18,683 nucleotides of DNA from Vibrio tasmaniensis 1F-187 (lineage in GTDB: Bacteria; Pseudomonadota; Gammaproteobacteria; Enterobacterales; Vibrionaceae). The notes beneath the pieces were generated by a model that was given only the letters and a program-made list of their open reading frames with translations, had not been told where the DNA came from and made no database searches. This document shows positions 5,887 to 17,614 of the stretch, one piece after another. Position 1 is the first letter of the stretch. Every line of letters starts with the position of its first letter. Both the position numbers and the translations under genes were made by a program. Where the stretch lies: assembly GCF_000272405.2 (NCBI RefSeq), contig NZ_AJZM02000344.1, positions 26,142-44,824 on the forward strand, written 5' to 3'.

Positions 5887-7848
5887 TTAACTTTTAGCGC
5901 CTTTCTTCGCGTAAGTCTTCTTCCTTGTCCCACCACCTTTACGGCGCTTGAATGCTGGTCTTTCAACTTTAGGAAGATGACGCAGAGATTCAGGGACTTC
6001 ACCTGTTTTTACCTTACCCATTAAGCCATCGATCTTACTTTCTAGCTCTTGCATGAAGGGTTGATACGCTTGGTTTCGTTCAGCCATGCCTTGCAACTGA
6101 TGCTCCCAGTGAGCAGTCATGTCGGGAAAGGTCGAGTCCTCAGGTAAAGCATTAATCAAACCTCTGCCGGCAGGGCTACTATGGATGCTTTTACCTTGTC
6201 GCGTTAACAGTTGTCTCTTGAACAAAGTATCTAGAATACCCGCTCGGGTTGCTTCCGTTCCAAGGCCATCGGTCTCTTTCAAAATGGCTTTAAGGTCTTT
6301 GTTCGCGACAAAGCGCGCGATACCGGTCATAGCTTGTAACAACGTCGCTTCCGTGAAGTGCTTTGGTGGCTCGGTTTTCTTATCACCAATAATACCTTCA
6401 CGACACGTCAACACCGTTCCTTTATCCAATGGAGGAACCGTATCTGTACCATCGCCTTTCTCTTCGGTGTCCGTTTTCCCCATCAACACCTTCCAACCTG
6501 GGCTAATAAGTTGTCGCCCTTTTGCGATGAACACACCACCAGCGATATCAAAAACCAACTTAGCATCCGCAAAAACAGCCGGTGGGTAGAACTGCATCAG
6601 ATATTGGCGGGCGATTTGCTGATAGATTTTCATCTCATTAGCAGATAGGCCATTCACCGCTGATTTCTTCGGCGTTGGGATTATCGCGTGGTGAGCATCG
6701 ACCTTACTGTCATTCCATGCTTTGGATTTAAGAGAAAGATCCGCGCCTTGCGCACCACTTTGCAGCTCTTTCGCATTGTTGGCGATAGCATCGACTACTG
6801 ACTCTCGTTGCGAATAATGATCTTTAGGTAGATAGCGGCTGTCAGAACGCGGGTAAGTGATGAGTTTGTGTTTCTCATACAATGACTGACAAGTGTCGAG
6901 AACCTGCTGAGCACTCATACCAAAACGCTTAGACGCGTCAATTTGCAAAGCTGACAACGAATAAGGCAGTGGCGCAGCTTGTTTACTTTGCTTTTGCTCT
7001 GATTCTGTCACCGTCGCGGGTTGATTCGCAATTCGGTTAGCAACGTTCTCAACCAGTTTTCGATTGAGCACTCGGCCTTCTTCATCTTGCCATGGCTTAC
7101 ATGCTTCGCTTGGTTTCCAACGCGCTCGAATATCAAAGCTCTGGCCGTTGTTTTGGTAAGGGATCAGCGCATGCAGAGTGAAGTAATCTTTCGGAATGAA
7201 GTTTTCGATCTCTTCATCACGCCTTACGACCAAACCAAGTACCGGCGTTTGTACTCGCCCGACCGACAATACGCCTTGGTAACCGGCTTTTTGACCAAGC
7301 AAAGTATAAGCACGAGTCATGTTCATGCCATACAGCCAATCGGCTCTAGAGCGTGCCAATGCAGAAATAGACAGTGGAATAAAGTCTCGGTTACTGCGCA
7401 TCTGAGAGAGCGCACGCTTTACCGCTGGTAAGTTCAAATCGCTGATCAGTAGCCTGTCCATCGACTCTTTCTTAGCCTTGGATACTTTGCAGTAATCAAT
7501 CACTTCATCAACTAGCAACTGCCCTTCTCTATCCGGGTCACCCGCATGGACAATTTGGGTCGCGTCCTTCAATAGCTTTCGGATCACCGTGAGCTGTTTG
7601 CTTGACGTCTTACGCGGTCTTAGCTGCCATTGCTCCGGCACGATAGGAAGATCGGCTAAGTTCCACTTCTTATAACGGTCGTCATAAGCGTCTGGCTCAA
7701 CCTGCTCCAATAAGTGTCCAATACACCAAGTCACCACATCCCCATTGCCACATTTGATAAACCCTTGGTCTTTCTTCTGTGGATTAGGCAATGCAGCGGC
7801 GATCGCACGGCCGAGGCTTGGTTTTTCAGCAATAATAAGACGAGACAT
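5887..7848 (-). CDS. topB: DNA topoisomerase III (type IA)
   Basis: Decatenates and relaxes negatively supercoiled DNA by single-strand passage, working with RecQ-type helicases and at replication forks. The chosen start gives [13 protein letters not shown] and 653 aa, the same length as E. coli TopB; an upstream TTG in frame adds 11 residues that do not resemble the family, and GGA lies 5 nt before this ATG. The Toprim domain shows E8 (IAEKPS) and D104/D106/E108 (DPDREG). The nucleophile is Y332 in [11 protein letters not shown]. The C-terminal tail (about 630-653) is Lys/Arg/Gly-rich, replacing a zinc-finger region. It follows ydjA on the same strand; in E. coli selD lies between them, but here it is absent. 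Confidence 0.97.
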   Translation of the reverse strand: MSRLIIAEKPSLGRAIAAALPNPQKKDQGFIKCGNGDVVTWCIGHLLEQVEPDAYDDRYKKWNLADLPIVPEQWQLRPRKTSSKQLTVIRKLLKDATQIVHAGDPDREGQLLVDEVIDYCKVSKAKKESMDRLLISDLNLPAVKRALSQMRSNRDFIPLSISALARSRADWLYGMNMTRAYTLLGQKAGYQGVLSVGRVQTPVLGLVVRRDEEIENFIPKDYFTLHALIPYQNNGQSFDIRARWKPSEACKPWQDEEGRVLNRKLVENVANRIANQPATVTESEQKQSKQAAPLPYSLSALQIDASKRFGMSAQQVLDTCQSLYEKHKLITYPRSDSRYLPKDHYSQRESVVDAIANNAKELQSGAQGADLSLKSKAWNDSKVDAHHAIIPTPKKSAVNGLSANEMKIYQQIARQYLMQFYPPAVFADAKLVFDIAGGVFIAKGRQLISPGWKVLMGKTDTEEKGDGTDTVPPLDKGTVLTCREGIIGDKKTEPPKHFTEATLLQAMTGIARFVANKDLKAILKETDGLGTEATRAGILDTLFKRQLLTRQGKSIHSSPAGRGLINALPEDSTFPDMTAHWEHQLQGMAERNQAYQPFMQELESKIDGLMGKVKTGEVPESLRHLPKVERPAFKRRKGGGTRKKTYAKKGAKS

Positions 7849-7874
7849 GTTTTTCCAGATGCTACAAACAATTA

Positions 7875-7898
7875 GGGCCACATTATCTAATGTGGCCC
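7875..7898 (-). repeat. Perfect 11-bp inverted repeat in the topB leader
   Basis: GGGCCACATTA and TAATGTGGCCC are separated by TC only. On the minus strand the stem is followed by CTAATTGTTT, a poor U tract, so it could be a weak terminator for ydjA or an attenuator. It ends 26 bp before the topB start. A dyad operator is another possibility. Confidence 0.5.
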
Positions 7899-7975
7899 CT
7901 AGAAATCAAGGAAAACTGGTTGTTTATACAGTTAACATTCAACAATTCGTTGTATAGCTATTTTCCTGACGAGAT

Positions 7976-8524
7976 CTATAAGAACTCGACGAACTTTGAG
8001 AAATCACGCTCTGGTACTTTCATTGGCGTACAGCCCGGAGTACCTAGGTATAGGAAACCAACAATTTCATCGTCGCCTTCTAGGCCGAAAGCTTGGTGCA
8101 CTTCAGGGTGGAACATCCATTTGCCTGAACGCCAAAAGCCTTGAAAACCTTGTGCAACTGCCGCCATTTGCATAGCTTGTGCAGCGCAACCCGCAGACAA
8201 GTGCTGTTCGAACGCAGGCACTTTCTCGTGCTCAGTTACCTTTGCGATGATAGTGATCACCATTGGAGCTCGGAACGGCGCTTTTTTTACTTTCTCGATA
8301 ACCGCTTCTTCGCTTTTATCCGCTTCGGCAGCACGAACCAAGATGTCAGAGAGCTTTTGTAACCCTGAGCCTTGTGCGATAACAAAGCGCCACGGTGTCA
8401 GTGCACCGTGGTCTGGAGCTCGTAAACCTGCTTTGATGATGTTTTCTAACGCGACACCTTCAGGTGCCGGATCAGAGAGTTTTGCGATAGAGCGTCTGTT
8501 GAGCAATAGATCCAAAGCATCCAT
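7976..8524 (-). CDS. ydjA: Nitroreductase-family NAD(P)H oxidoreductase YdjA
   Basis: A small FMN-dependent oxidoreductase of the nitroreductase family, 182 aa (E. coli YdjA has 183). The N-terminus MDALDLLLNRRS carries the FMN-phosphate-binding RRS motif. APDHGALTPWRF (about 36-47), APFRAPMVIT, SAGCAAQAMQMAAVAQGF and IVGFLYLGTP near the C-terminus match the YdjA subgroup closely. The physiological substrate is uncertain; members reduce nitroaromatics weakly. The start is supported by AAGGA 7 nt upstream. It lies 127 bp upstream of topB on the same strand. Confidence 0.95.
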   Translation of the reverse strand: MDALDLLLNRRSIAKLSDPAPEGVALENIIKAGLRAPDHGALTPWRFVIAQGSGLQKLSDILVRAAEADKSEEAVIEKVKKAPFRAPMVITIIAKVTEHEKVPAFEQHLSAGCAAQAMQMAAVAQGFQGFWRSGKWMFHPEVHQAFGLEGDDEIVGFLYLGTPGCTPMKVPERDFSKFVEFL

Positions 8525-8643
8525 TTGAAGTCCTTACTAATTTTTATTGTTTGTATAGTTGAACTGTAGCACAGAATACAAACGATAATAAATCTCAACG
8601 GCTGTCCAATTGACACAATAGTTCAAACAATACTGGAAACAAT

Positions 8644-8677
8644 AAAGGCTCCTAAATCTATGACTTAGGAGCCTTAT
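8644..8677 (-). terminator. Intrinsic terminator downstream of fadH (possibly bidirectional)
   Basis: An 11-bp stem AAGGCTCCTAA / TTAGGAGCCTT (8645-8675) encloses a 9-nt loop. Read on the minus strand, the direction of fadH, it is followed by TATTGTTT. It lies 95 bp after the fadH stop and upstream of ydjA, separating the two transcription units. Confidence 0.75.
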
Positions 8678-8769
8678 TTATCTGTCTAGTCCAAGCTTAG
8701 TTACCCGTCTAGTTCAGCTTATTGAACTTTCTGATTCAAACTTATCAAACGAGAACATTCTGTTTGTTG

Positions 8770-10840
<2,071 letters not shown>

Positions 10841-11058
10841 ACAACCGTTTACATTTTTGTAACACCGATCATAATGCAGGACGCATTAATCGTTCAAAAG
10901 TCCTTAATCTGTCTACACTTAATGAGAATATATATCGATTAACAATTCTTGGTGTAGTTTGAGCTAGGGAATTATCGTAGGATACTAAGCAGTTCATATT
11001 ATTGAGATTAATAGTACTGTTGCTTGTTAAAGCCACGTGATCTCACTGCGGAGACATA

Positions 11059-12909
11059 ATGAAAAAGATATTCAAATTTATAGGTATGATCTTTAAAGGG
11101 ATTTGGAAGCTCATCACGTTTGTGCGTCTTGCGCTGGTTAACCTTTTCTTTTTACTCAGTATCGCCATCATCTACTTTGTATACTTCCACTCAGACACAA
11201 CTCAACCCACTGTTCCACAGGAATCGGCTTTAGTGCTTAACCTGTCTGGTCCTATCGTGGAGCAAAGTCGCTATATCAATCCGATGGATTCAGTCACGGG
11301 TTCACTGCTTGGCAAAGACCTTCCAAAAGAGAACGTCCTGTTTGATATTGTTGAAACGATTCGCTACGCCAAAGACGATGACAAGGTAACTGGTATCGTT
11401 TTAGCACTCAAAGAACTGCCAGAAACCAATCTGACCAAGCTTCGCTACATTGCTAAAGCGCTCAACGAGTTCAAAGCAACTGGCAAACCAATTTATGCGG
11501 TGGGTGACTTTTACAACCAAAGCCAATACTACCTAGCCAGCTACGCAACTAAAGTCTTCCTATCACCAGATGGTGGGGTTCTTCTTAAAGGCTACAGTGC
11601 TTACTCGCTATTCTACAAAACTCTATTAGAGAAGCTTGACGTAAATACACATGTATTCCGCGTCGGTACTTATAAGTCTGCAATCGAACCTTTCATTCGC
11701 GACGATATGTCAGACGCAGCGAAAGAGTCAGCTTCTCGTTGGTTGGGTCAACTGTGGGGAGCATACGTTGATGACGTAAGCAACAACCGCCAGATCGATG
11801 CTAAAACCTTGAACCCAAGCATGGACTCTTTCTTAAAAGACCTTGAGTCGGTTGATGGCGATATCGCAAAACTGGCAGAGAAGCTTGGTTTAGTTGACGA
11901 ACTGGCAACTCGCCAACAAGTTCGTCTAGAGCTCGCAGACGTCTTCGGCAGTGACGGTCAAGACAGCTATAACGCGTTGGGGTACTACGAGTACCGTACA
12001 ACTATGCTTCCAGACCTTACAAGTGAATCGCACGATGTCGCTGTAATTGTTGCTAGCGGCGCAATTATGGATGGCAAACAGCCACGTGGCACCGTTGGTG
12101 GTGATACCACGGCCGCACTACTCCGCCAAGCGCGCAACGACGACAAAGTAAAAGCGGTTGTACTTCGTGTAGACAGCCCAGGTGGTAGCGCGTTTGCTTC
12201 AGAAGTTATCCGCAATGAAATAGAAGCGATCAAGCAAGCAGGTAAACCTGTTGTGGTTTCTATGTCTAGCCTGGCTGCTTCTGGTGGTTATTGGATCTCG
12301 ATGGGCGCAGACAAGATTTTGGCTCAACCAACCACACTAACGGGTTCAATTGGTATCTTCAGTGTTATCACAACCTTCGAAAAAGGACTGAACGATATTG
12401 GTGTTTACACTGATGGCGTTGGTACGTCGCCTTTCTCTGGCCTTGGTATTACAACAGGGCTTAGCGAAGGCGCGAAAGATGCGTTCCAAATGGGCATTGA
12501 AAACGGTTACCGCCGATTCATCAGCCTAGTTGGAGAAAACCGTGGCATGGAAGTCGATGCTGTCGACAAGATTGCTCAAGGCCGAGTATGGACAGGCCAA
12601 GATGCAATCGAGAAAGGTCTAGTCGATGAAATTGGTGATTTTGATGATGCGATTACAGCTGCGGCTTCACTTGCAGAGCTTGAAACCTACAACATTTACT
12701 GGGTAGAAGAGCCTCTTTCAGCCACTGAACTATTTATTCAAGAATTTATGAACCAAGTTCAGATGTCGATAGGCCTTGATATTCAGTCAATGATTCCAAG
12801 CAGTTTACAGCCTGTTACTCAACAGTTAGCTCAAGATAGCCAACTGTTAGGTAACTTTAACGACCCACAAGGTCGATATGCTTTTTGCTTAAACTGCCAA
12901 GTTCAATAA
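11059..12909 (+). CDS. sppA: Signal peptide peptidase SppA (protease IV, 67K type)
   Basis: A membrane-anchored serine protease that degrades cleaved signal peptides in the inner membrane, facing the periplasm. The protein has 616 aa (E. coli 618), the long form made of two tandem S49 domains. A single N-terminal membrane helix spans about 22-43. The catalytic Lys is K206 (RVGTYKSA) in the first domain and the Ser is S408 (AASGGYW) in the second, matching E. coli K209 and S409. The ATG is preceded by CGGAG with 6-nt spacing. Adjacency to ansA is shared with E. coli, but a strong terminator lies between them here, so they are separate units. Confidence 0.97.
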   Translation: MKKIFKFIGMIFKGIWKLITFVRLALVNLFFLLSIAIIYFVYFHSDTTQPTVPQESALVLNLSGPIVEQSRYINPMDSVTGSLLGKDLPKENVLFDIVETIRYAKDDDKVTGIVLALKELPETNLTKLRYIAKALNEFKATGKPIYAVGDFYNQSQYYLASYATKVFLSPDGGVLLKGYSAYSLFYKTLLEKLDVNTHVFRVGTYKSAIEPFIRDDMSDAAKESASRWLGQLWGAYVDDVSNNRQIDAKTLNPSMDSFLKDLESVDGDIAKLAEKLGLVDELATRQQVRLELADVFGSDGQDSYNALGYYEYRTTMLPDLTSESHDVAVIVASGAIMDGKQPRGTVGGDTTAALLRQARNDDKVKAVVLRVDSPGGSAFASEVIRNEIEAIKQAGKPVVVSMSSLAASGGYWISMGADKILAQPTTLTGSIGIFSVITTFEKGLNDIGVYTDGVGTSPFSGLGITTGLSEGAKDAFQMGIENGYRRFISLVGENRGMEVDAVDKIAQGRVWTGQDAIEKGLVDEIGDFDDAITAAASLAELETYNIYWVEEPLSATELFIQEFMNQVQMSIGLDIQSMIPSSLQPVTQQLAQDSQLLGNFNDPQGRYAFCLNCQVQ

Positions 12910-12932
12910 GATAAGCTCAACGCTTTGTTATC

Positions 12933-12964
12933 AAGAGGCGCCTCTGTGTGAGGCGCCTCTTTTT
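12933..12964 (+). terminator. Intrinsic terminator of sppA
   Basis: An 11-bp GC-rich stem AAGAGGCGCCT / AGGCGCCTCTT around a CTGTGTG loop is followed by TTTATT. It lies 24 bp after the sppA stop and is one of the clearest terminators in the window. Confidence 0.9.
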
Positions 12965-12981
12965 ATTGCATGATAATTCGC

Positions 12982-12987
12982 TATAAT
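12982..12987 (+). promoter_or_regulatory. Candidate -10 of ansA
   Basis: A perfect TATAAT lies 40 bp before the ansA ATG and just after the sppA terminator. No good -35 is seen at 16-18 bp because that position falls inside the terminator tail. It is the only convincing promoter element in the gap. Confidence 0.4.
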
Positions 12988-13027
12988 CGCCCCCCTGTTC
13001 CCTATATCACACTAAGTATTAATCGCC

Positions 13028-14044
13028 ATGGAAAGAAAACACATCTATATCGCGTATACCGGCGGCACAATTGGCATGCAGAAGTCTTTGGACCACGGCT
13101 ATGTCCCAGTCGCAGGTTTTATGGATAAGCAGCTAGCTGGCATGCCTGAATTCCATCGCCCAGAAATGCCTGAGTACACCATTCATGAATACTCTCCATT
13201 AATGGACTCTTCAGATATGACGCCACTTGATTGGCAGACTATCGCTGATGATATTCGCGCGAACTACGATAAGTACGATGGTTTCGTTATCCTGCACGGT
13301 ACAGACACTATGGCTTACACCGCCTCAGCTCTGTCATTCATGTTAGAAAACCTCGGCAAACCTGTGATTGTTACGGGCTCTCAGATCCCATTAGCAGAAT
13401 TACGTTCAGACGGACAAGCAAACCTGCTTAATGCTCTGCACATTGCAGCAAACTACCCGATCAACGAAGTGACACTGTTCTTCAACAACAAGTTGATGCG
13501 CGGTAACCGCAGTACAAAATCACACGCTGATGGCTTCAATGCGTTTACCTCTCCAAACCTAACTCCATTGCTAGAAGCGGGTATCAATATCCAGATCAGC
13601 AATAACGTTAAGGTAAACGAACAACCTGAAGGTGCTTTCAAGGTTCATAACATTACTCCGCAACCCATCGGTGTAATTACAATGTACCCAGGAATCTCGC
13701 ATGAAGTGATTCGCAACACGCTACTACAGCCTGTAAATGCAATGATTCTGCTTACTTTTGGTGTTGGTAACGCACCGCAAAATCAAGAGCTACTTCAACA
13801 CTTAAAAGATGCCTCAGAACGAGGTGTGATTGTGGTGAACCTAACTCAGTGTTTGGCAGGTAAAGTCAACATGGGTGGTTACGCGACGGGTTGTGCACTA
13901 GCAGAATCGGGCGTTATCAGTGGTTACGATATGACACCAGAAGCAGCACTGGCGAAATTACATTATCTATTGAGCCAAGATTTAAGCTACGAAGAAGTGA
14001 AGGCTCAAATGCAACAAGTGTTACGCGGTGAGATGAGCTTATAA
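13028..14044 (+). CDS. ansA: L-asparaginase I, cytoplasmic
   Basis: Hydrolyses L-asparagine to aspartate and ammonia in the cytoplasm. The protein has 338 aa, the same as E. coli AnsA, with long identical stretches. The nucleophile T14 is in AYTGGTIGMQ, and the second active-site motif ILHGTDTM carries T92 and D93; K164 in RSTKSHADGF completes the triad. GSQIPLAELRSDGQ and TQCLAGKVNMGGYATG are further family marks, the last linked with allosteric asparagine binding in the E. coli enzyme. There is no signal peptide, which separates it from the periplasmic AnsB. The ribosome site is weak. In E. coli pncA follows ansA; it is absent here. Confidence 0.97.
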   Translation: MERKHIYIAYTGGTIGMQKSLDHGYVPVAGFMDKQLAGMPEFHRPEMPEYTIHEYSPLMDSSDMTPLDWQTIADDIRANYDKYDGFVILHGTDTMAYTASALSFMLENLGKPVIVTGSQIPLAELRSDGQANLLNALHIAANYPINEVTLFFNNKLMRGNRSTKSHADGFNAFTSPNLTPLLEAGINIQISNNVKVNEQPEGAFKVHNITPQPIGVITMYPGISHEVIRNTLLQPVNAMILLTFGVGNAPQNQELLQHLKDASERGVIVVNLTQCLAGKVNMGGYATGCALAESGVISGYDMTPEAALAKLHYLLSQDLSYEEVKAQMQQVLRGEMSL

Positions 14045-14151
14045 GCCTATCCTGCGATTCGTTTAGCCGAGGGCTTACCTTTAATCAAGCCCCTCACGTA
14101 AACCTGAACTAAATCGTATTATTGTTTATAAATAAACAGCTTAACAGTAAA

Positions 14152-14178
14152 AAAGGGGTGGCACTGTGCCACCCCTTT
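14152..14178 (-). terminator. Intrinsic terminator of yeaC (also faces ansA)
   Basis: A 12-bp stem AAAGGGGTGGCA / TGCCACCCCTTT encloses a CTG loop. Read on the minus strand it is followed by TTTACTGTT and extends the T run of the stem, so it best serves yeaC, which stops 15 bp before it. On the plus strand the tail GTTGTAATTT is weaker but may help end ansA. Confidence 0.85.
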
Positions 14179-14192
14179 GTTGTAATTTAAGC

Positions 14193-14474
14193 CTAATGAT
14201 TAGGATTAACTCTAACAATATCTTCTTGGTCGGACTTAAACTGCTTCTTTAGTTCAGACTTTGATTTAAAGCTAATTTCTCCGCCGGCTGCAATTGTCAT
14301 ATGTTGAGCTTCAGAGTTATGTTTCGATTGATACAACATAACCGCCTGCATACACGAGTCGCGCTGTTCTTTAGAGAGCGCCGTTCCTTCTGGCCATTTC
14401 CCCGTTTCAACTGCATAGTTTAAACGTTCGTAGACCTCGGGGGTCATTGCGCTAAGAAGTTGTTCTGCATCCAT
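14193..14474 (-). CDS. yeaC: DUF1315 family protein YeaC
   Basis: A 93-aa soluble protein of unknown function, closely resembling E. coli YeaC (90 aa). Shared elements are AMTPEVYERL (9-18), VETGKWPEGTALSKEQ, and the SEAQHMTI segment (54-61). The second half is rich in Lys and Ser. AAGG lies 7 nt before the ATG. It sits between ansA and the msrB-gapA-yeaD block as in E. coli, suggesting long conserved synteny. It is divergent from the lipoprotein gene at 14589. Confidence 0.93.
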   Translation of the reverse strand: MDAEQLLSAMTPEVYERLNYAVETGKWPEGTALSKEQRDSCMQAVMLYQSKHNSEAQHMTIAAGGEISFKSKSELKKQFKSDQEDIVRVNPNH

Positions 14475-14588
14475 GGTAAGGCCTTAGTTTTAACAATTTT
14501 CACCAGAAAATAACCCGTATCAGAATTGAGTCAAGAACCTGACTGAAAATAAGTGTATTTGATCACAAGTGAAGGAATATGAAAAATT

Positions 14589-15395
14589 ATGAAATGGTTG
14601 GTACTAAGCCTATTGCCTTTCACTCTGGTTGGGTGTTTTGACGGGAACAAAAATACCGCTCAATTGTGCGAAAGCAACCCGTGGCTTCAGTGTGAAAAGT
14701 TAAATATGAACGACGGACAGTGCCGTGTCGCACGTACCGACCTCGTCTGGCATCGATTTGAAGCAAAAGAAAACCCCAGCGATACCAATAAGATTAAAGA
14801 ATTCGAATTAGTCACTACTTACAAAAAGTGTCTAGAGCTTGCTGCACAGATCGAAACGATTGATCAATCCAAACTTCAAGAACGTCGCTTCATCTCCTTA
14901 ATGAATAGTATCGAAGAGTCTGAACGTATTGTTGACGAACTCTCGCGATCAAATACCCCGGAAACGCTTTATTTTATGTGGTCACAAACTGGGGATACCA
15001 ACGCAAGACGCAGTTTCCTGCAATTAGAAGGGACAGATGCATTAAACACAGCAGAGATGCAATATGCGCTAGCCACTTTTTATACTACCCGTGACCATGA
15101 AAAGACGCTTAAGCTACTCAACAATGCGTTAACACTTTCTAATGGTTCGAAGGTCAACACCGAGATCTTCAAATCGATGGCGAGTATCAACCACAGCCTA
15201 GGTCATATGGAAAAAGCGTACGTCTGGGCAATGGTTGCCAAGAACTTTGATGTGCCTATTGCTTCTGAAGCAGAACTTACCGTGTTGTACCGTTTCGATG
15301 AGTCAACATACGAACAACTGAATCAAGACGCGGACAATATAGTAGAAGCTATTGAAGATGAGGTTTACAGCTCTTCAATCGTCCCTCGTTACTGA
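14589..15395 (+). CDS. DUF2989-type lipoprotein with TPR-like helices
   Basis: A predicted lipoprotein of 268 aa. The 15-residue signal segment ends in the lipobox TLVGC with C16 lipidated. Four further cysteines (C27, C34, C45 and C76) lie in the first third and could form disulfides in the periplasm. Residues about 150-230 contain paired amphipathic helices with TPR/Sel1-like spacing (ALATFYTTRDHEKTLKLLNNA, then a segment with GHMEKAYVWAMVA). DUF2989 is assigned from memory of similar Vibrio proteins, not a search. AAGGA lies 12 nt before the ATG, slightly far. The gene is absent from the E. coli version of this neighbourhood. It ends in a strong terminator shared with msrB. Confidence 0.75.
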   Translation: MKWLVLSLLPFTLVGCFDGNKNTAQLCESNPWLQCEKLNMNDGQCRVARTDLVWHRFEAKENPSDTNKIKEFELVTTYKKCLELAAQIETIDQSKLQERRFISLMNSIEESERIVDELSRSNTPETLYFMWSQTGDTNARRSFLQLEGTDALNTAEMQYALATFYTTRDHEKTLKLLNNALTLSNGSKVNTEIFKSMASINHSLGHMEKAYVWAMVAKNFDVPIASEAELTVLYRFDESTYEQLNQDADNIVEAIEDEVYSSSIVPRY

Positions 15396-15443
15396 TCGCA
15401 CAGTTCTCGTTTTCTAGTCCAAACGTTCTATTCACGAGCTTTC

Positions 15444-15475
15444 AAAAAAACAGCTACCATGATGGTAGCTGTTTT
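15444..15475 (+). terminator. Bidirectional terminator between the lipoprotein gene and msrB
   Basis: A 13-bp stem AAAACAGCTACCA / TGGTAGCTGTTTT around TGA is flanked by an A run on one side and TCGTTT on the other. It serves the plus-strand lipoprotein gene and the convergent msrB, for which the minus-strand T run is strong. Between 15476 and 15574 nothing else is seen. Confidence 0.88.
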
Positions 15476-15574
15476 CGTTTGTGCTAGAAATAACTCTGAA
15501 ATACTGAGCTACTGGGCAGTTCAGTACCACTCAATCAACAAATACGCCTGTAAGGATTAGACAATTGTGACAAG

Positions 15575-15973
15575 TTATTTGGTAGTTTCGTCATTTTTGT
15601 TGAAAATTAACGACACAGAATTAACACAGAACCGTTCACCGGTTGTCTTCGGACCATCAGGAAAAACGTGACCTAAATGGCTATCACAAGCGGTACAACG
15701 GATCTCTACACGCTTCATTCCGTGACTTAGATCTTCTATATAGCGTACTGCTTCATCATTCACTGGGGCATCAAAGCTTGGCCAACCGCACCCTGAATCA
15801 TATTTGTTATCCGACAGAAACAAAGGGCTTTCACAGCATGTGCAGCTATAGACACCCGTCTTATGGTTGTGCAGTAACTTACCGCTATATGGGGCTTCGG
15901 TACCACGTTGACGACACACAGAAAATTCATCGTCCGTTAGGCGTTCACGCCAGTATTCATCAGGCTTTATCAT
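15575..15973 (-). CDS. msrB: Peptide-methionine (R)-S-oxide reductase
   Basis: Reduces the R epimer of methionine sulfoxide in proteins, repairing oxidative damage in the cytoplasm with thioredoxin. The start at MIKPDEYW gives 132 aa and is supported by a strong GGGAGG 4 nt upstream; a longer in-frame ATG at 16012 lacks both a ribosome site and family similarity. Structural Zn is bound by two CxxC pairs, C44/C47 and C93/C96. The catalytic Cys is C116 in GERFCVNS and C62 in SGCGWPSF is the likely recycling Cys. [10 protein letters not shown] is the substrate-binding signature. It is divergent from gapA across 358 bp, as in E. coli. Confidence 0.97.
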   Translation of the reverse strand: MIKPDEYWRERLTDDEFSVCRQRGTEAPYSGKLLHNHKTGVYSCTCCESPLFLSDNKYDSGCGWPSFDAPVNDEAVRYIEDLSHGMKRVEIRCTACDSHLGHVFPDGPKTTGERFCVNSVSLIFNKNDETTK

Positions 15974-16205
15974 ATTTCCTCCCTTTTGAATCACGTTAAT
16001 ATCTCTCCACATTATCAGTTATTATATTTACTTTTTTCTATAAAGGCTTGCATATGAGTCGTTTTGTAGCACATACTTTCTCACCAGGAAACATTGTACA
16101 TATACACTCATAAGTGAATCATCATTTAGAGGTATTTTACCCAACTGGAAGGGTACAGAGCCACTCGCAATGGTCAATTTTCAACCACTTACACCCAATT
16201 GTTAA

Positions 16206-17327
<1,122 letters not shown>

Positions 17328-17386
17328 TTTCTTTTTAGAAATAGCTTTAGATAAGCATTAGCGAAGACTGTTTTGAGCAGACTTTG

Positions 17387-17414
17387 AAAAAGGCGACCTT
17401 AGTGTCGCCTTTTT
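17387..17414 (+). terminator. Intrinsic terminator of gapA
   Basis: An 11-bp stem AAAAAGGCGAC / GTCGCCTTTTT around CTTAGT lies 59 bp after the gapA stop and includes its own T5 tract. Confidence 0.9.
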
Positions 17415-17477
17415 AATACCCGCTATCTTTTAAACGGCTTCGCCCCCGATCGCCAAAATGCCTCGGCTAGTTACACA

Positions 17478-17507
17478 CTAAAACTTAAGCTAAACCTAAA
17501 ACTTAAG
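17478..17507. repeat. Short direct repeat upstream of yeaD
   Basis: CTAAAACTTAAG occurs at 17478-17489 and 17496-17507, an 18-bp period. Each copy carries a CTTAAG palindrome. It lies about 108 bp before the yeaD start. It may be a simple duplication or paired binding half-sites. Confidence 0.5.
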
Positions 17508-17614
17508 TCAAAACGCAAAATTTAATTCCAATACTGGCTCTGCTTGTCACTCATAAAATCACAAGCACTGTTCTAGCCAGCATTTGAATTCAATTTCCTT
17601 AGAAGGATCATGTA

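Noticed and set aside
6119..6589. 156-codon plus-strand frame inside topB
   Set aside because: Antisense shadow of a well-conserved gene with no promoter or ribosome site. The same holds for the other frames opposite topB, ydjA, fadH, sppA, ansA, gapA and yeaD.
14551..14570. CRP site upstream of the lipoprotein gene
   Set aside because: TGTAT and TCACA half-sites are only 4 bp apart instead of 6, so the pattern does not fit.
14579..14641. 20-codon frame overlapping the start of the DUF2989-type gene
   Set aside because: The AAGGA is only 2 nt from this ATG, and the frame overlaps the lipoprotein signal sequence; probably chance.
15643..15999. 118-codon plus-strand frame opposite msrB
   Set aside because: Antisense shadow; msrB has all its family motifs on the other strand.
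16054..16113. 19-codon frame (MSRFVAHTFSPGNIVHIHS) in the msrB-gapA gap
   Set aside because: It has AAAGG at acceptable spacing, but composition is unremarkable and no promoter precedes it; possible leader peptide but unsupported.
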